Source: Larix sibirica
Taxonomy: Eukaryota; Streptophyta; Pinopsida; Pinales; Pinaceae
Direction of reading: 5' to 3'
Assembly (NCBI GenBank): GCA_004151065.3
Contig: NWUY0304217178.1
Location: 14,348 to 30,153 of the forward strand
DNA length: 15,806 nt
Shown here piece by piece: positions 1 to 9,857 of the stretch. The notes under the pieces were generated by a model. That model saw only the letters and a list, made by a program, of their open reading frames with translations, searched no databases and was not told where the DNA came from. Position 1 is the stretch's first letter; every line of letters starts with the position of its first letter. Both the position numbers and the translations under genes were made by a program.

Positions 1-143
1 GTGTACTCTTGTCTCTTATGATATCTTAAGGATATTGGTTCATAACATTTTCTTCACTATTTTCCACTATTCCTCCTTTTCTATTGGATCTTGGGTTGAA
101 GCCATTTTTTTTACAATATTTGGCAAAATGGCCATATTCATGT
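1..143. other. intergenic, no gene seen
   Basis: AT-rich DNA with pyrimidine-rich runs. No reading frame of convincing length or composition is present on either strand, and no RNA gene is recognisable. Confidence 0.6.
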
Positions 144-299
144 CATGTTTTACATTTGAACGATGACTATTCATAGTCCATTTTTTCACATGTTTCTATT
201 TTTCCAGGTTCAACATCATGGCATGTTTTACACTTGAATGACAATTGTTCATAATCTAATTTGTGCAGATGTTTCTAGTTGTCTAGGTTCAACAATATT
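144..299. repeat. two-copy tandem repeat, 78 bp period
   Basis: Two diverged copies, about 144-221 and 222-299, lie head to tail. Both begin with CATGTTTTACA-TTGAA and end with AGGTTCAACA. They differ at roughly a quarter of positions by eye, so the duplication is old. All frames contain stops, so this is not a coding repeat. Confidence 0.7.
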
Positions 300-2011
300 G
301 CTTAAGATTTCCCTTTTTCCATATCTACTTCCACACATATTCTCACACATGCAAGCGTACATGATTTTGGTTTGCATTTGTTTATGTACTTCCCCAAAGT
401 ATTCCCAATAGCCCTTAAAAGTGGTATCATTCCAACAATGTAATTGTAAATGAGGTAGCTAAACCCATAATGGAACAGCTAAGGACTTGTCTAATCCAAT
501 GTCAAATTCTAGAGTCCATCAATTAAGAAACATTCCTCTTGTTCCCTTGAAACGTGGACCATTCTAAAAGATGATATCTCAGTCTTCTTTTAGTTCAAAC
601 AAAAAGGTACAAATTTAACCCCCGCGATTGCATAAGAAATATGTGAACCTTCCTTTAATCATGGCTATCCAATTTTGTCATCCAAATGTTCATTATTCTT
701 GGAGAGGGCTAGATACCAGTGAACTTCCTAATGATGCCTCTTTCAGCCAAATCCAAAGGCTTATGATGTGTAGTAGCAACATGAAGCTTGGCTTCATGAA
801 TACGATCCACTTTCTTGACTAATCTTGATGGTTGTGATTTGAGGAGAGATTTACCCAAGGAGCCCATAAAAGCTCGAAAAACATCTATATCAACATTAGG
901 ATGGGGGAGGGGGAGGATGGCCCTCTTTCAAATATGGATCCATGGACATAAGGGCTAGAGGGGCAAGCTAGAAGACACATGTAAATAGCTAGGGTTTAAC
1001 TAGCAACAAAGTTGCTAATCACAAATGGATTCTTATGAGTTGACATGGGCATTGATGTTATGAGAAAGGAGTAAATTAATGCATGGACAAACTCAATCCC
1101 TTTAGAGTGGAAATTCTTCCCCAAATCTAGTAGGAACTTTGCCAAAAGTTATAGTTCTATTTGATTGATGGGAACTTTTACCATAAAACTTTGTTCTTAG
1201 AGATTTTGACTCATTTTAAATGACCTAGATTATAAAATTTTTGAAAAAACCAAAAAAATCAAAATAAAACTTTACCTTGTTTGAAAAAATAAACTCACCG
1301 TAAAAATTGAATTTATTTACTTATTAACTCATTCCTTAATGGATTGACTCTAGTTTATCATATATAAAATTCACCAAAAATAATATGGTCAACTAAAAAA
1401 TAGGGCATGAATTAAGTAATCCAACAACATTCAAGATAAACATAGTTTTTTTGAAATTTTTAATAATAAAATTACATAATATCAATTAAACATTGCATAA
1501 AAAGGATATGATAAAGTCAACATTAAGTAATACCAATGAATCATTTCTAAATACTGTAGTCCATGCCCGTTGATAGGATATGATAGTGCTCAATGCTCTA
1601 TGTAACCTTTGAAAACACTTTTCGACATTTTTCTTCATCTAATTACCTTCCCTTTTTAAAATGACTTAAAAATGACTTACTTATTTACAGTATTTCTAAA
1701 AATGCATAGTATTTCTAAAAGTGCATTTTAACCAAATAACAAGATCCATTAAGCAACAATGTCCCTATGGCTTTTAACTTATGTAGATAAAAGAGCAAAT
1801 GTTTGATAATGGGTTTGTGAAATATATTTTTCTTTACATGAACAACATCCCTTTGAAAAGAAGCAATTTATGTTATTCATTAAGCAATAAGTAAATTTTA
1901 CATAAAGACATGTGCTTAAACAAAGAAATCCTTTTTAATGACTTAAGATATTTAGAAAGATGATGAAGGGAGCCATCTCATAGATAAGCATATTACTCTC
2001 TTTGCCCATTG
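300..2011. other. AT-rich intergenic, no gene seen
   Basis: No supportable gene. The longest open stretch (628-822, plus) begins at a TTG codon, is short and resembles no family I know. A purine-rich run at about 898-919 resembles a retroelement polypurine tract, but no LTR end, primer binding site or polyprotein accompanies it. 1200-1560 is especially AT-rich. Confidence 0.6.
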
Positions 2012-2175
2012 AACAATCTCTTGCATTATGAAAATATGAATTAGTGCAAATCAACATGATTCTTAAACAATCTCTTGCATTATGAAAACATGAATGGGTG
2101 CAAATCAAACATAACTCTTAAACAATCTCTTGCATTATGAAAATATAAATGGTGCAAATCAAACATGACTCTTAG
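2012..2175. repeat. three-copy tandem repeat, 54-55 bp period
   Basis: Three head-to-tail copies begin at about 2012, 2066 and 2121. Each opens with AACAATCTCTTGCATTATGA and continues with a GTGCAAATCAA segment. The copies differ by a few substitutions and one-base indels. No protein or RNA function is apparent. Confidence 0.88.
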
Positions 2176-2285
2176 TTATAGTAAACTAATAATTATAGCG
2201 AATCCTTTAAACGTAAAAGCTTATATTGATAAAGAAATTTACGAATACAATTCACTTAGTCATGTTCCAGTTATACAAAGTACAC

Positions 2286-3322
2286 ATTGTATGGTTTTAA
2301 TTCTCACATTTCAAGGAAATTTTAAATACGAATTATTGGTATTAATTAATGGTAAGAGATCAATTTAATTATCTTCAAAAGTCATATAAGTTTTGATTCA
2401 TATGGTAAGAGAACAATCTAATTATCTTCACCCTCACATGACTATGCATTGGGTTATGGTTGCTAAGCAATGAAATCAGTCATGTCTCCAAATGTAGTTC
2501 ATTGGTTCATTTGTGGCGAAAAATTACAAAGCCCACTCTCACTCACACCCACCTTCATCACTTAGCATCCATGGAGACAATAAACATGGGTTTACTTACA
2601 ACACATAAGGGTTCCCATAAGGTTATGCTTTGGATATTTTTTTCTCACAGTTTTGGTTAAGTTTAGTGTAGAGGCTCAAATGTTGGTATCTACATCTCTA
2701 TGAAAGGACTTCATGTATGTTCTCCTTTTATTGTCTCCAACCAACAATCACAATTGTATGTTCCAAATAGTATAGATCAATTTTAGAGTTCAAACAATTC
2801 TCTCTCCACCATTTTTCCTTTGTTGGTAGATATTGTATGGTTTTAATTCTCACATTTCAAGGAAATTTTAAATACGAATTATTGGTATTAATTAATGGTA
2901 AGAGAACAATTTAATTATCTTCACCCTCACATGGCTATGCATTGGGTTATGGTTGCTAAGCAATGAAATCAGCCATGCCTCCAAATGTAGTTCATTGGTT
3001 CATTTGTGGCAAAAAATTACAAATACCACTCTCACTCACACCCACCTTCATCACTTAGCATCCATGGAGACAATAAACATGGGTTTACATACAACACATA
3101 AGGGTTCCCATAAGGTCATGCTTTGGATATTTTTTTCTCATAGTTTTGGTTAAGTTTAGTGTAGAGGCTCAAATGTTGGTATCTACATCTCTATGAAAGG
3201 ACTCGATGCATGTTCTCCTTTTATTGTCTTCTACCAACAATCACAATTGTATGTTCCAAATAGTATAGATCAATTTTAGAGTTCAAACAATTCTCTCTCC
3301 ACCATTTTTCCTTTGTTGGTAG
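2286..3322. repeat. large tandem segmental duplication (544 and 491 bp)
   Basis: Copy A (2286-2829) is followed almost immediately by copy B (2832-3322). Both open with ATTGTATGGTTTTAATTCTC and close with CCTTTGTTGGTAG. By eye about 15 substitutions separate them outside one indel, which is about 97 percent identity. Copy A has an extra 53 bp near 2367-2420, flanked by repeats of GGTAAGAGA-CAAT-TAATTATCTTCA, so the size difference looks like gain or loss of an internal tandem unit. Each copy has a matching 66-codon open stretch (2460-2660 and 2953-3153). These begin at TTG, are His/Thr/Ser-rich and show no recognisable domain. I treat them as chance reading frames duplicated with the DNA. Confidence 0.93.
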
Positions 3323-5498
3323 GGTTTTTTTTGTTTAGTAGTGAAGTATATTTATATTGGTTTATATGTGCTTGAATTTAGAAACTCCTCATCGAACTTG
3401 TAGACCCTTTGGCTTGGAATCTTTTTCAAGTGTTGACATACCTTCATTATCTCTAGTTTGTTATCACCTTGTTCCACGCCAGGTGTTAAGAATTTAGGCG
3501 GTCTACTCTTAAAGGGAAAAAAACATCATTTTCTTTTGGTTATTCTATGCAAAGGGGGTTACACTCATCAACCACCAGAGTTCTTAGGCTATTATATTTT
3601 CTCTCCCCCCACTGTCTCATGTTCAAATTTCTTGATTGGGTTGTTGTAGTTGATTTGTTTTTATCTCACCAATTTCAAGGAGTTATTGTTGGCCATAACA
3701 CCTCAAGCTCTAGCTCTTTTAGTCTTTAGGTTAAAACTAATAAGTAATTTGCTGACTTAATTCCCACAAAGAAGACACACTATTGTTCTTGTTAATTTCC
3801 ATTGTAACCACCTCCTTACTTATGTTAGTGTCCTTTTGGGGTGCTCATAGATACAATCTTGTGGGCTTAGATTGTTCTACACCCTTTTGGGTTGGCATCA
3901 TCTTCAAAGAGTCATGGAATCCCTATTCTTGGAACACACCTTCCATAGATCAACATACCAAGGAATCATTGTCAAAAGATACTCAAGCAGGAATTGTAGT
4001 ACCAATCCCAAATGATAAGGGCTCATTTGTACATATATTCTATATGTAAATACTTTGGCCTCTAAATTCCTTGCAAGCAACCCTACTCCTTGAGTTTTAC
4101 ACAACCAGAACCCTTGCTTCTTCTATCACTCACTAACTTAATGACATATAGATTGATCTCTCTCTTGAAGTTACAACAACCATCCCTTAAAAGCATGTGT
4201 GTACACTGTACTATTATTTTAGCAATGCTTGACAACCCCGATGTTCTATTCTAGGTTAATATACATATGCAAATGCCTCATAAAGCAAGTACCAACATGC
4301 ATTCCTGAGAGATGGAAAGACTACTCTAGGCAAATATTTTATTTCCTATATTGTCCATGCACCAATAATAAGATGAGATGGAGAAACAACTTGGCTTCTT
4401 AGACTCTACTCCAAGCTCTAAGTGTCAAAGTGGCACCACCAACTACATCATCGGATCCTATTCACACTCAAGTGAATATGTGTTTTCAGGTGGAGTTTTA
4501 ATTAACTCAAATAATGGGGCAATTCCATACCCCAGGGACTCTTTCTTTGATGGTTAACTTTGGTATATTTCCCATGAATTGGTTCTTGCAACAAGAATCT
4601 CATTTTTTCATTTGCAAAACAAAGCCTTAATACTTACTTCCTCCTTGGAGTTAGCATCAACACAATCATTGACAAAAATTCTTTGCCTCAATTTGGACAT
4701 GTCTTGCTTGGTCCCACTCATATCATATGCCAACGATATATATGTATGTGTTTTACAACTAAAAGCATACACAAAGGATCATGTCCAGTTTTACAAATCT
4801 TAAGGATGCTAGATTTTTGGAATCAATGGACTACAATAGTCAATCCATTAAGATTGTATGTAGCATTTTTAGCAATTTGTGAAGTCAAGGTGTACAAGAT
4901 TAAAACCCCAATTTTGTATCCTTTCTATATATAAATCTCCACCAAAGAATATAGTTTTATTGATTTTTTTTTAAGAGTAAGGTTTTTAACCAATAAAAAC
5001 AATTGAATTTGAATATTTTTCATTTCATCTACTCACATATCAAAATCATGGTTGTGTTCTAATCCCACTCCACGTCAAAATAATTCATTTGCAATACTCT
5101 TTTCCAAATCCCTACCATCTATTTTACTAATATGACACTTCTTGATCCACCCTTAATTCTACACAATTATCATGGTATTAATGAATAAAAACCTTTAACA
5201 ACTATGAATTGTGGAACTTTAGTTTTTAAGTTTGTCCTTTCTACTATCACATCAAAATAGTTGTTTTGTGTTCTAATCCTACTCACATTTCAAATTTAGT
5301 TTTGTGTGTTCAATTCATACTAGTTCAATTGTTTGCCATAGAATTATTTCATTATATCTAATTGGCCACATTCTCTAATAGAATTTGACATTTCCATATT
5401 ATGCCTACTATGTTGTACCCAAAACACAACATAAAATTCACATAGTGTCGTGATTAAGGGGATAATATGATATACAAATAACAAACTCAAGTAGATGT
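3323..5498. other. AT-rich intergenic, no gene seen
   Basis: Several short open stretches exist (for example 3458-3649, 3783-4049 and 4579-4803, plus strand). None carries a recognisable domain, and most lack an ATG at their 5' end. A short motif, TTGTGTTCTAATCC-ACTC, recurs near 5052 and 5266, suggesting another degraded duplication. Transposable-element relics may be present, but no transposase, reverse transcriptase or integrase motif is readable. Confidence 0.6.
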
Positions 5499-5596
5499 GA
5501 TAACAACCTCCTCTCTTACTAATATTGCAATTTTATTGAATCTTTTTGATAACAACCTCCTCTCTTACTAATATTGCAATTTTATTGAATCTTTTT
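5499..5596. repeat. perfect 49-bp tandem duplication
   Basis: Two identical 49-bp units, 5499-5547 and 5548-5596, each run from GATAACAACCTCCTCTC to GAATCTTTTT. Complete identity in AT-rich noncoding DNA points to a recent duplication, or to an assembly artefact. Confidence 0.95.
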
Positions 5597-5597
5597 G

Positions 5598-6693
5598 GTT
5601 TGTGGCTGTTATTAACCTGCTATCATATTTAAAAACTATTATTATAACAGCATATGCTTATAATAGTATATACTCATGAAAATTAATTATAATTAGATTT
5701 TAAAATCATCCAAAATTCTTTTGATTTTAATTAAAAGTTATTAACTAAACCCAAATAGCAGAAGAATAATTTCTCTTTTAAAATTTCAATTTATGTTTGA
5801 GATGGTTGTTATTCTCTTAATTTTACCCATATAACCATTGATTATTGCCTATACATAGCCATGGATGTGAAAACATTTCAATCCTATTTTAGAAATTTAC
5901 AGTTTTATTCCGTTTCTTAATATTCTTATTTATTCATTTTTCACTCCATATATCCTCATTCTGTAACCATATCCAGCATCTCCCAAACAAATCATTGGTA
6001 GGACGTACTTTCCTGTGATGGATTTGAAATTGCGTAGCTTAAATGCGCAACAATTTAACCTATCTTGAAGAAATTCTTGAAATCCATAATAACAGTGTTT
6101 AAATTCTCAGAATATGGGTGCTCTGGGGTTTTTGAGGATGCTGAATCCATTTATGCATTCAGAATCAAGACTTGATTTTGAACACTGTAAAATTCAGATT
6201 TCTTGATAAGAAATTCACTGGAATCCACCAAAAACTCACCATAAATCGAAATGGTCACGTGTTTAGACTTCATAATTTGAAATTTAAAAGAGTTGGCAGT
6301 TTTCTTGGCTGCCATATGACATAACAGCTTATTGAATGGATGCAAGAATTGACACTAGGATAAACAGTAACTCTACTTCTTCGCCTCTCATCAACATTAT
6401 CTGTGAACGTGCAATATTATCTCAAAACTAAACATACAATATCCAAAGATCCAAAAACTTTTCATGTGCTTTCACCAATAGAAATAATACATCACTGGGG
6501 AGATGCACCCAACTTTTCATACAAGTTGCGAAATACTTTACTCGAGTCACAGCCTGATGATGCCTAGGGCAGCTTTTAAGAAAATGCAAGCTTTCCTTCC
6601 CGCCATGCCATGCCGTGCAAAATATATTATGCAAATGATGCGAAGAATGGATCTGGAGTCAAAAGTTGACAACAATCCAAACTTAAAGATGCC
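5598..6693. other. intergenic with several small inverted repeats, no gene seen
   Basis: No supportable gene. Between about 6092 and 6320 several short inverted repeats lie close together: ACAGTGTT (6092-6099) with AACACTGT (6181-6188), CTGAAT/ATTCAG around 6141-6162, AATCAAG/CTTGATT around 6164-6178, ATTTCTT/AAGAAAT around 6198-6214, and TGGCAG/CTGCCA around 6294-6316. A 31-codon minus-strand frame with an ATG start spans 6055-6150, but nothing marks it as real. Other open stretches on both strands at 6151-6712 overlap one another and match nothing I know. Confidence 0.5.
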
Positions 6694-6748
6694 TTGCTTC
6701 CACAATAGATAACCTTCCTTCCCCATAGTTACTTTGCTTCCACAATAG
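6694..6748. repeat. 15-bp direct repeat, 40 bp apart
   Basis: TTGCTTCCACAATAG occurs at 6694-6708 and again at 6734-6748. It probably marks a small, partly degraded tandem duplication next to the 37-bp repeat that follows. Confidence 0.8.
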
Positions 6749-6766
6749 TCCCTCCTACAAAAAAAT

Positions 6767-6869
6767 TTGGATTTTGGATGCCAACTCAACTCGGATTTGT
6801 GTTTTGGATTTTGGATGCCAACTCAACTCGGATTTGTGTTCTTGGATGCCAACTCAACTCGTGGGATTT
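6767..6869. repeat. 37-bp tandem repeat, two perfect copies plus a partial third
   Basis: Units 6767-6803 and 6804-6840 are identical. They contain TTGGATGCCAACTCAACTCG. A partial third copy (6841-6869) keeps this core and then diverges. The period is not a multiple of three and no coding function is apparent. Confidence 0.94.
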
Positions 6870-7402
6870 CAAAATGATATATGGAGGCTGCAGCACGTCG
6901 ACTCCAAAACTCTGCCTTTTTAGTAAACTCTTTGGGTGTGCTGTTTTCCAAATCGTTTTCGGCCCTAGTAATTTTTATAGATTCGAGGTTACGCTTAAAT
7001 TCTCTTAACTCTGTATAAATGTTTATATGCAGCTATAAAAGCTTGATTACTAGGTTTAGTATTAAGCTACACTTTACTTATGCTTGCAAGACGTCGCAAA
7101 TAGGTTTACACTTGATTTTAAATCATATATATATATGATTTTTGAAGTGGGTTTTTTGTTCATAGTAGTTTTTTAGCGCGGAATCTGGATTTTTGTATCT
7201 TAACAATTTTCGGTGCTTTTGAATATGTGGAATTGGCAATCTGCGAGGCTGAATGCCTGTTTCGACGAAGTATACCCCCATGCCCGAAAACTGCCCCTGA
7301 TTGCTAAGTCAGCTCCAAGTTTCCTACTTGGGCTTTCCTACAGAGCTTTACAAATTCCAATATTTCTTCGAGATACAACTGTTATTTTACTTCGAACATA
7401 TT
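6870..7402. other. intergenic, no gene seen
   Basis: No supportable gene. TATA-like words occur at about 7012-7017 and 7033-7040 (GCTATAAAAGC), but no convincing plus-strand gene follows. The open stretch 7213-7425 (plus) starts with GTG and resembles nothing I recognise. The AT palindrome at 7120-7141 is listed separately. Confidence 0.5.
7120..7141. repeat. perfect 22-nt AT-rich palindrome
   Basis: 7120-7141 equals its own reverse complement: AAATCATATAT followed by ATATATGATTT. The centre is an (AT)n microsatellite, so the symmetry may arise by chance from the dinucleotide run. The flanking AAATC/GATTT arms extend it beyond the simple repeat. Confidence 0.85.
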
Positions 7403-7491
7403 TAATCTTATGGAATCACTTCTAGTATTTATCTCTCAAGAAAGGGGTAATCTTATGGAATCACTTCTAGTATTTATCTCTCAAGAAGGGG
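7403..7491. repeat. 45-bp tandem duplication, near perfect
   Basis: Unit 1 (7403-7447) and unit 2 (7448-7491) both begin TAATCTTATGGAATCACTTC. The second copy lacks one A in its AAGAAAGGGG end. Apart from that indel they are identical, which implies a recent event. Confidence 0.95.
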
Positions 7492-7880
7492 TGCCAAGGT
7501 GTTCATGTCTCATGAAATAAGAACCAAATTTCAGTATGAACAGTTTGAGAATTTAAGCCCTAAAAGCAACAACAACAATTTCACATGGTTGGAATCTAAG
7601 GTTCCTGATATGCAACAAAACAAAATTATCTTACTCTTAAAATTCGAGACAATCTAATCCCAAATTGCAACCCAAGAAGGAAAACAGAACTGAAACAATA
7701 AATATTCAGTCACATATCCATGGATAAAGACAAAATCACAATCACGGTTCTTCAACGGAATTTGGTACACTCGTACTTACTCAAAATTCGTACATGGTCT
7801 GTACTCTCACCTTATATTCCATCTTTTCTCAATGAGGTGACTGACGAGCTATTTCATTCTCTTGGGGAATATCCCATTGA
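7492..7880. other. intergenic, no gene seen
   Basis: No supportable gene on either strand. The open stretch 7720-7917 (plus) begins with ATG but is short, runs into the adjacent tandem repeat and has no recognisable domain. Confidence 0.5.
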
Positions 7881-8159
7881 GACTCTACCGTCAATTCCAA
7901 TACATACTGTATACTAATAACCTAGCAATGGGACAACAATTGCTTGAGGTGCAATTCCAAATAGTACTTTCACATACTGTAAACGGTTTGCATCCATCCT
8001 TTCCAAATCCGTATGTACTAAGACTCTGCCGTCAATTCCAGTACATACTGTAGAATAACCTAGCAATGGGCTAACCATTGCTTAAGGTACAATTCCAAAT
8101 ATTGCTGTCACATACTTTACACAGTTTGAATCCATTCTTTCCAAATCCGTATGTACTAT
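7881..8159. repeat. 141-bp tandem duplication
   Basis: Unit 1 (7881-8021) and unit 2 (8022-8159) both begin GACTCT-CCGTCAATTCCA and end CCAAATCCGTATGTACTA. Both contain CTAGCAATGGG and CAATTCCAAATA. They differ by scattered substitutions and a small indel after ACATACTGTA. The divergence is clearly greater than in the 45-bp and 49-bp duplications, so this event is older. Confidence 0.92.
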
Positions 8160-9515
8160 GTATAAAAATGACCACCAATACATCAACTAGTAAATACATG
8201 GCACCAGCATATACCCTCATCTGCACAGAGTCCTCATGGTAGCACAAACTTGTCCCCCCTCCCCCTAGTGTCAGATACACTGGCAATGCATGATTCTTTA
8301 AAAAACAAGGACATTTGAACTTAAACAAGACTTGTAAAAACACTCTTATGATAAACCAGAATATGACTTTCAAGCAGCTATAAACACCGTATAGAACTTA
8401 ATGTACCAGTGAAACCAAATCAAAATGCAAAATGCAGCAATCTCAGAACAGTACCATTGTTAGATACAGCTAATGTTAAAGACAACTTTGATATATGTTA
8501 TTGGTGACAACTTAGCAGATTGGTGACATCTTTAAGTACATCACTAGTTTAGCAGAAAACAACAGATTTGTGAAAAAATACACGCAGAGAGCTCATCCAA
8601 AGTATTGGATCAGTTGTAAACTAGCTTCCAAGCTTTTAAGACATGAAATTTTAAAGGATTATAGTTCCAAACTTTAAAGGCATTTGCAATTTCTAATAAC
8701 TACTGAAAAGGATGAATTTTTTACCTTTTTTCAGATCACTTAACCAGTAGTATCAATTTAGCACTATCTCGAAAAAAGACATTGTGAAGCAAAATAAGAA
8801 TGATGTTGTACAAAAGCATTGGTTCCATATGAAAGATTTTTATCACCTATTGAACAATTACATCCCTAGCATCTCAGTTCAAACTGCGCCAGCAGGTAAC
8901 CTTAGCATAAAATACACGGGTGAGATAAATGTTCCTAGACAGACGGTTTATGTACTTAAGTTGAAAAATATATCTGTTTTCTACAAAATAAATATATTTG
9001 CAAATATTCATAACAGTCAAGACTCAATTTTCCAACTTAAAAATAAGTTAAATAACAGCAGCAGCAACGAGAGTCACTTGCCTGCCTCATTACATGGTTG
9101 AATAAAATTGCAGCTCTCCTAACCCCGAAACAAGAAGATGAAGCAAAATACTAATTTTATCAGCATTTATATTTAGAATAGCAAATATAGATGAAGCCTA
9201 CGTGCCTTGACTGCTTACATCATGAACTCCTGTAAGAGCAGTTTTATCATAGATAACTGCAACGAATATGCTTTCTAAATAAATGAACATGCAAATCCTC
9301 GTAATGGTCACAAACACAACCAACTGGATAGTGCTAATTCAAAACAGTAGCTGCTACAAAATGGGTCCTTTTCCAGCTTCACTACAAGCTTGAAGAAACA
9401 TTAAAGTTACAACTTTCCTCACCCCAAAACAGCAAAACATCTCTACAGTGATTGAGAAAGTAGAAAGCCTTAGTGATAAAAAAACTTTTGTTTCTGAAGG
9501 CCGTTCCCCATAATT
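8160..9515. other. intergenic downstream of the receptor kinase, no gene seen
   Basis: No supportable gene. The longest open stretch (8784-9101, plus, 105 codons) begins with GTG and is Asn/Lys/Ser-rich, as expected of AT-rich noncoding DNA. The minus-strand stretch 8071-8373 partly overlaps the 141-bp duplication and resembles no family. Segments near 9086-9133 and 9379-9432 look weakly alike (TTGAA-AAA, then CTC-ACCCC-AAACA), possibly an old duplication. Part of this stretch could belong to the kinase 3' untranslated region if that region is long or spliced. Confidence 0.45.
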
Positions 9516-9641
9516 GCCTCCTCTCACTCAGCATAATGCTGGATTGAAAGAATCGATTTTGTCATGCAACAGCACTCAGCCGCCTCTCACTCGGCATAAT
9601 GCTGGATTGAAAGGCCAGATTTTGTCATGCAACAGCACTGG
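9516..9641. repeat. 63-bp tandem duplication 3' of the receptor kinase
   Basis: Unit 1 (about 9516-9578) and unit 2 (about 9579-9641) share CCTCTCACTC-GCATAATGCT, GGATTGAAAG and TTTTGTCATGCAACAGCACT. They differ at only a few positions. The 63-bp period is a multiple of three, so the plus-strand open stretch 9514-9822 reads through both copies, but it has no ATG ahead of the repeat. The repeat lies 217 bp past the kinase stop codon and could fall in its 3' untranslated region. Confidence 0.92.
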
Positions 9642-9857
9642 GCAGAAGTTTGGAGGTAATGCTTGTCGAAGACGTTATATATTGGTCCATAATAATTTGC
9701 TAGTTAATAATGCAAATAATAATAGACAAGGATATAATCCAGAAGGCATGCTTGTCTCCAACTTTGAAGGGGCACTGGCCAAGGCTGAATTGGGACATAT
9801 TATAAAAGAGTATCAAACATAAAATTAGGAAACGCTTGGGACTTATTTGTTCTCCTC

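Noticed and set aside
898-919. Polypurine tract of an LTR retrotransposon
   Set aside because: No LTR boundary, tRNA primer binding site or polyprotein motif is found near it.
2460-3153. Pair of near-identical 66-codon frames as a small gene family
   Set aside because: They begin with TTG, show no domain, and the copy differences mostly change residues. They are carried along by the DNA duplication.
3783-4104. Overlapping plus and minus frames with hydrophobic starts
   Set aside because: They are short, have no family resemblance, and both strands are open at once, as expected by chance.
6055-6150. 31-codon minus-strand small peptide gene
   Set aside because: It is only a short ATG-initiated frame with no signal peptide, no known motif and no promoter or conservation evidence.
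7012-7040. TATA boxes of a plus-strand gene
   Set aside because: TATA-like words are frequent in this AT-rich DNA, and no convincing coding region follows.
8784-9101. 105-codon plus-strand frame
   Set aside because: It starts with GTG, has a composition typical of AT-rich noncoding DNA, and contains no recognisable motif.
9514-9822. 102-codon plus-strand frame through the 63-bp duplication
   Set aside because: It has no ATG before the repeat, and its length is explained by a duplication whose period is a multiple of three.
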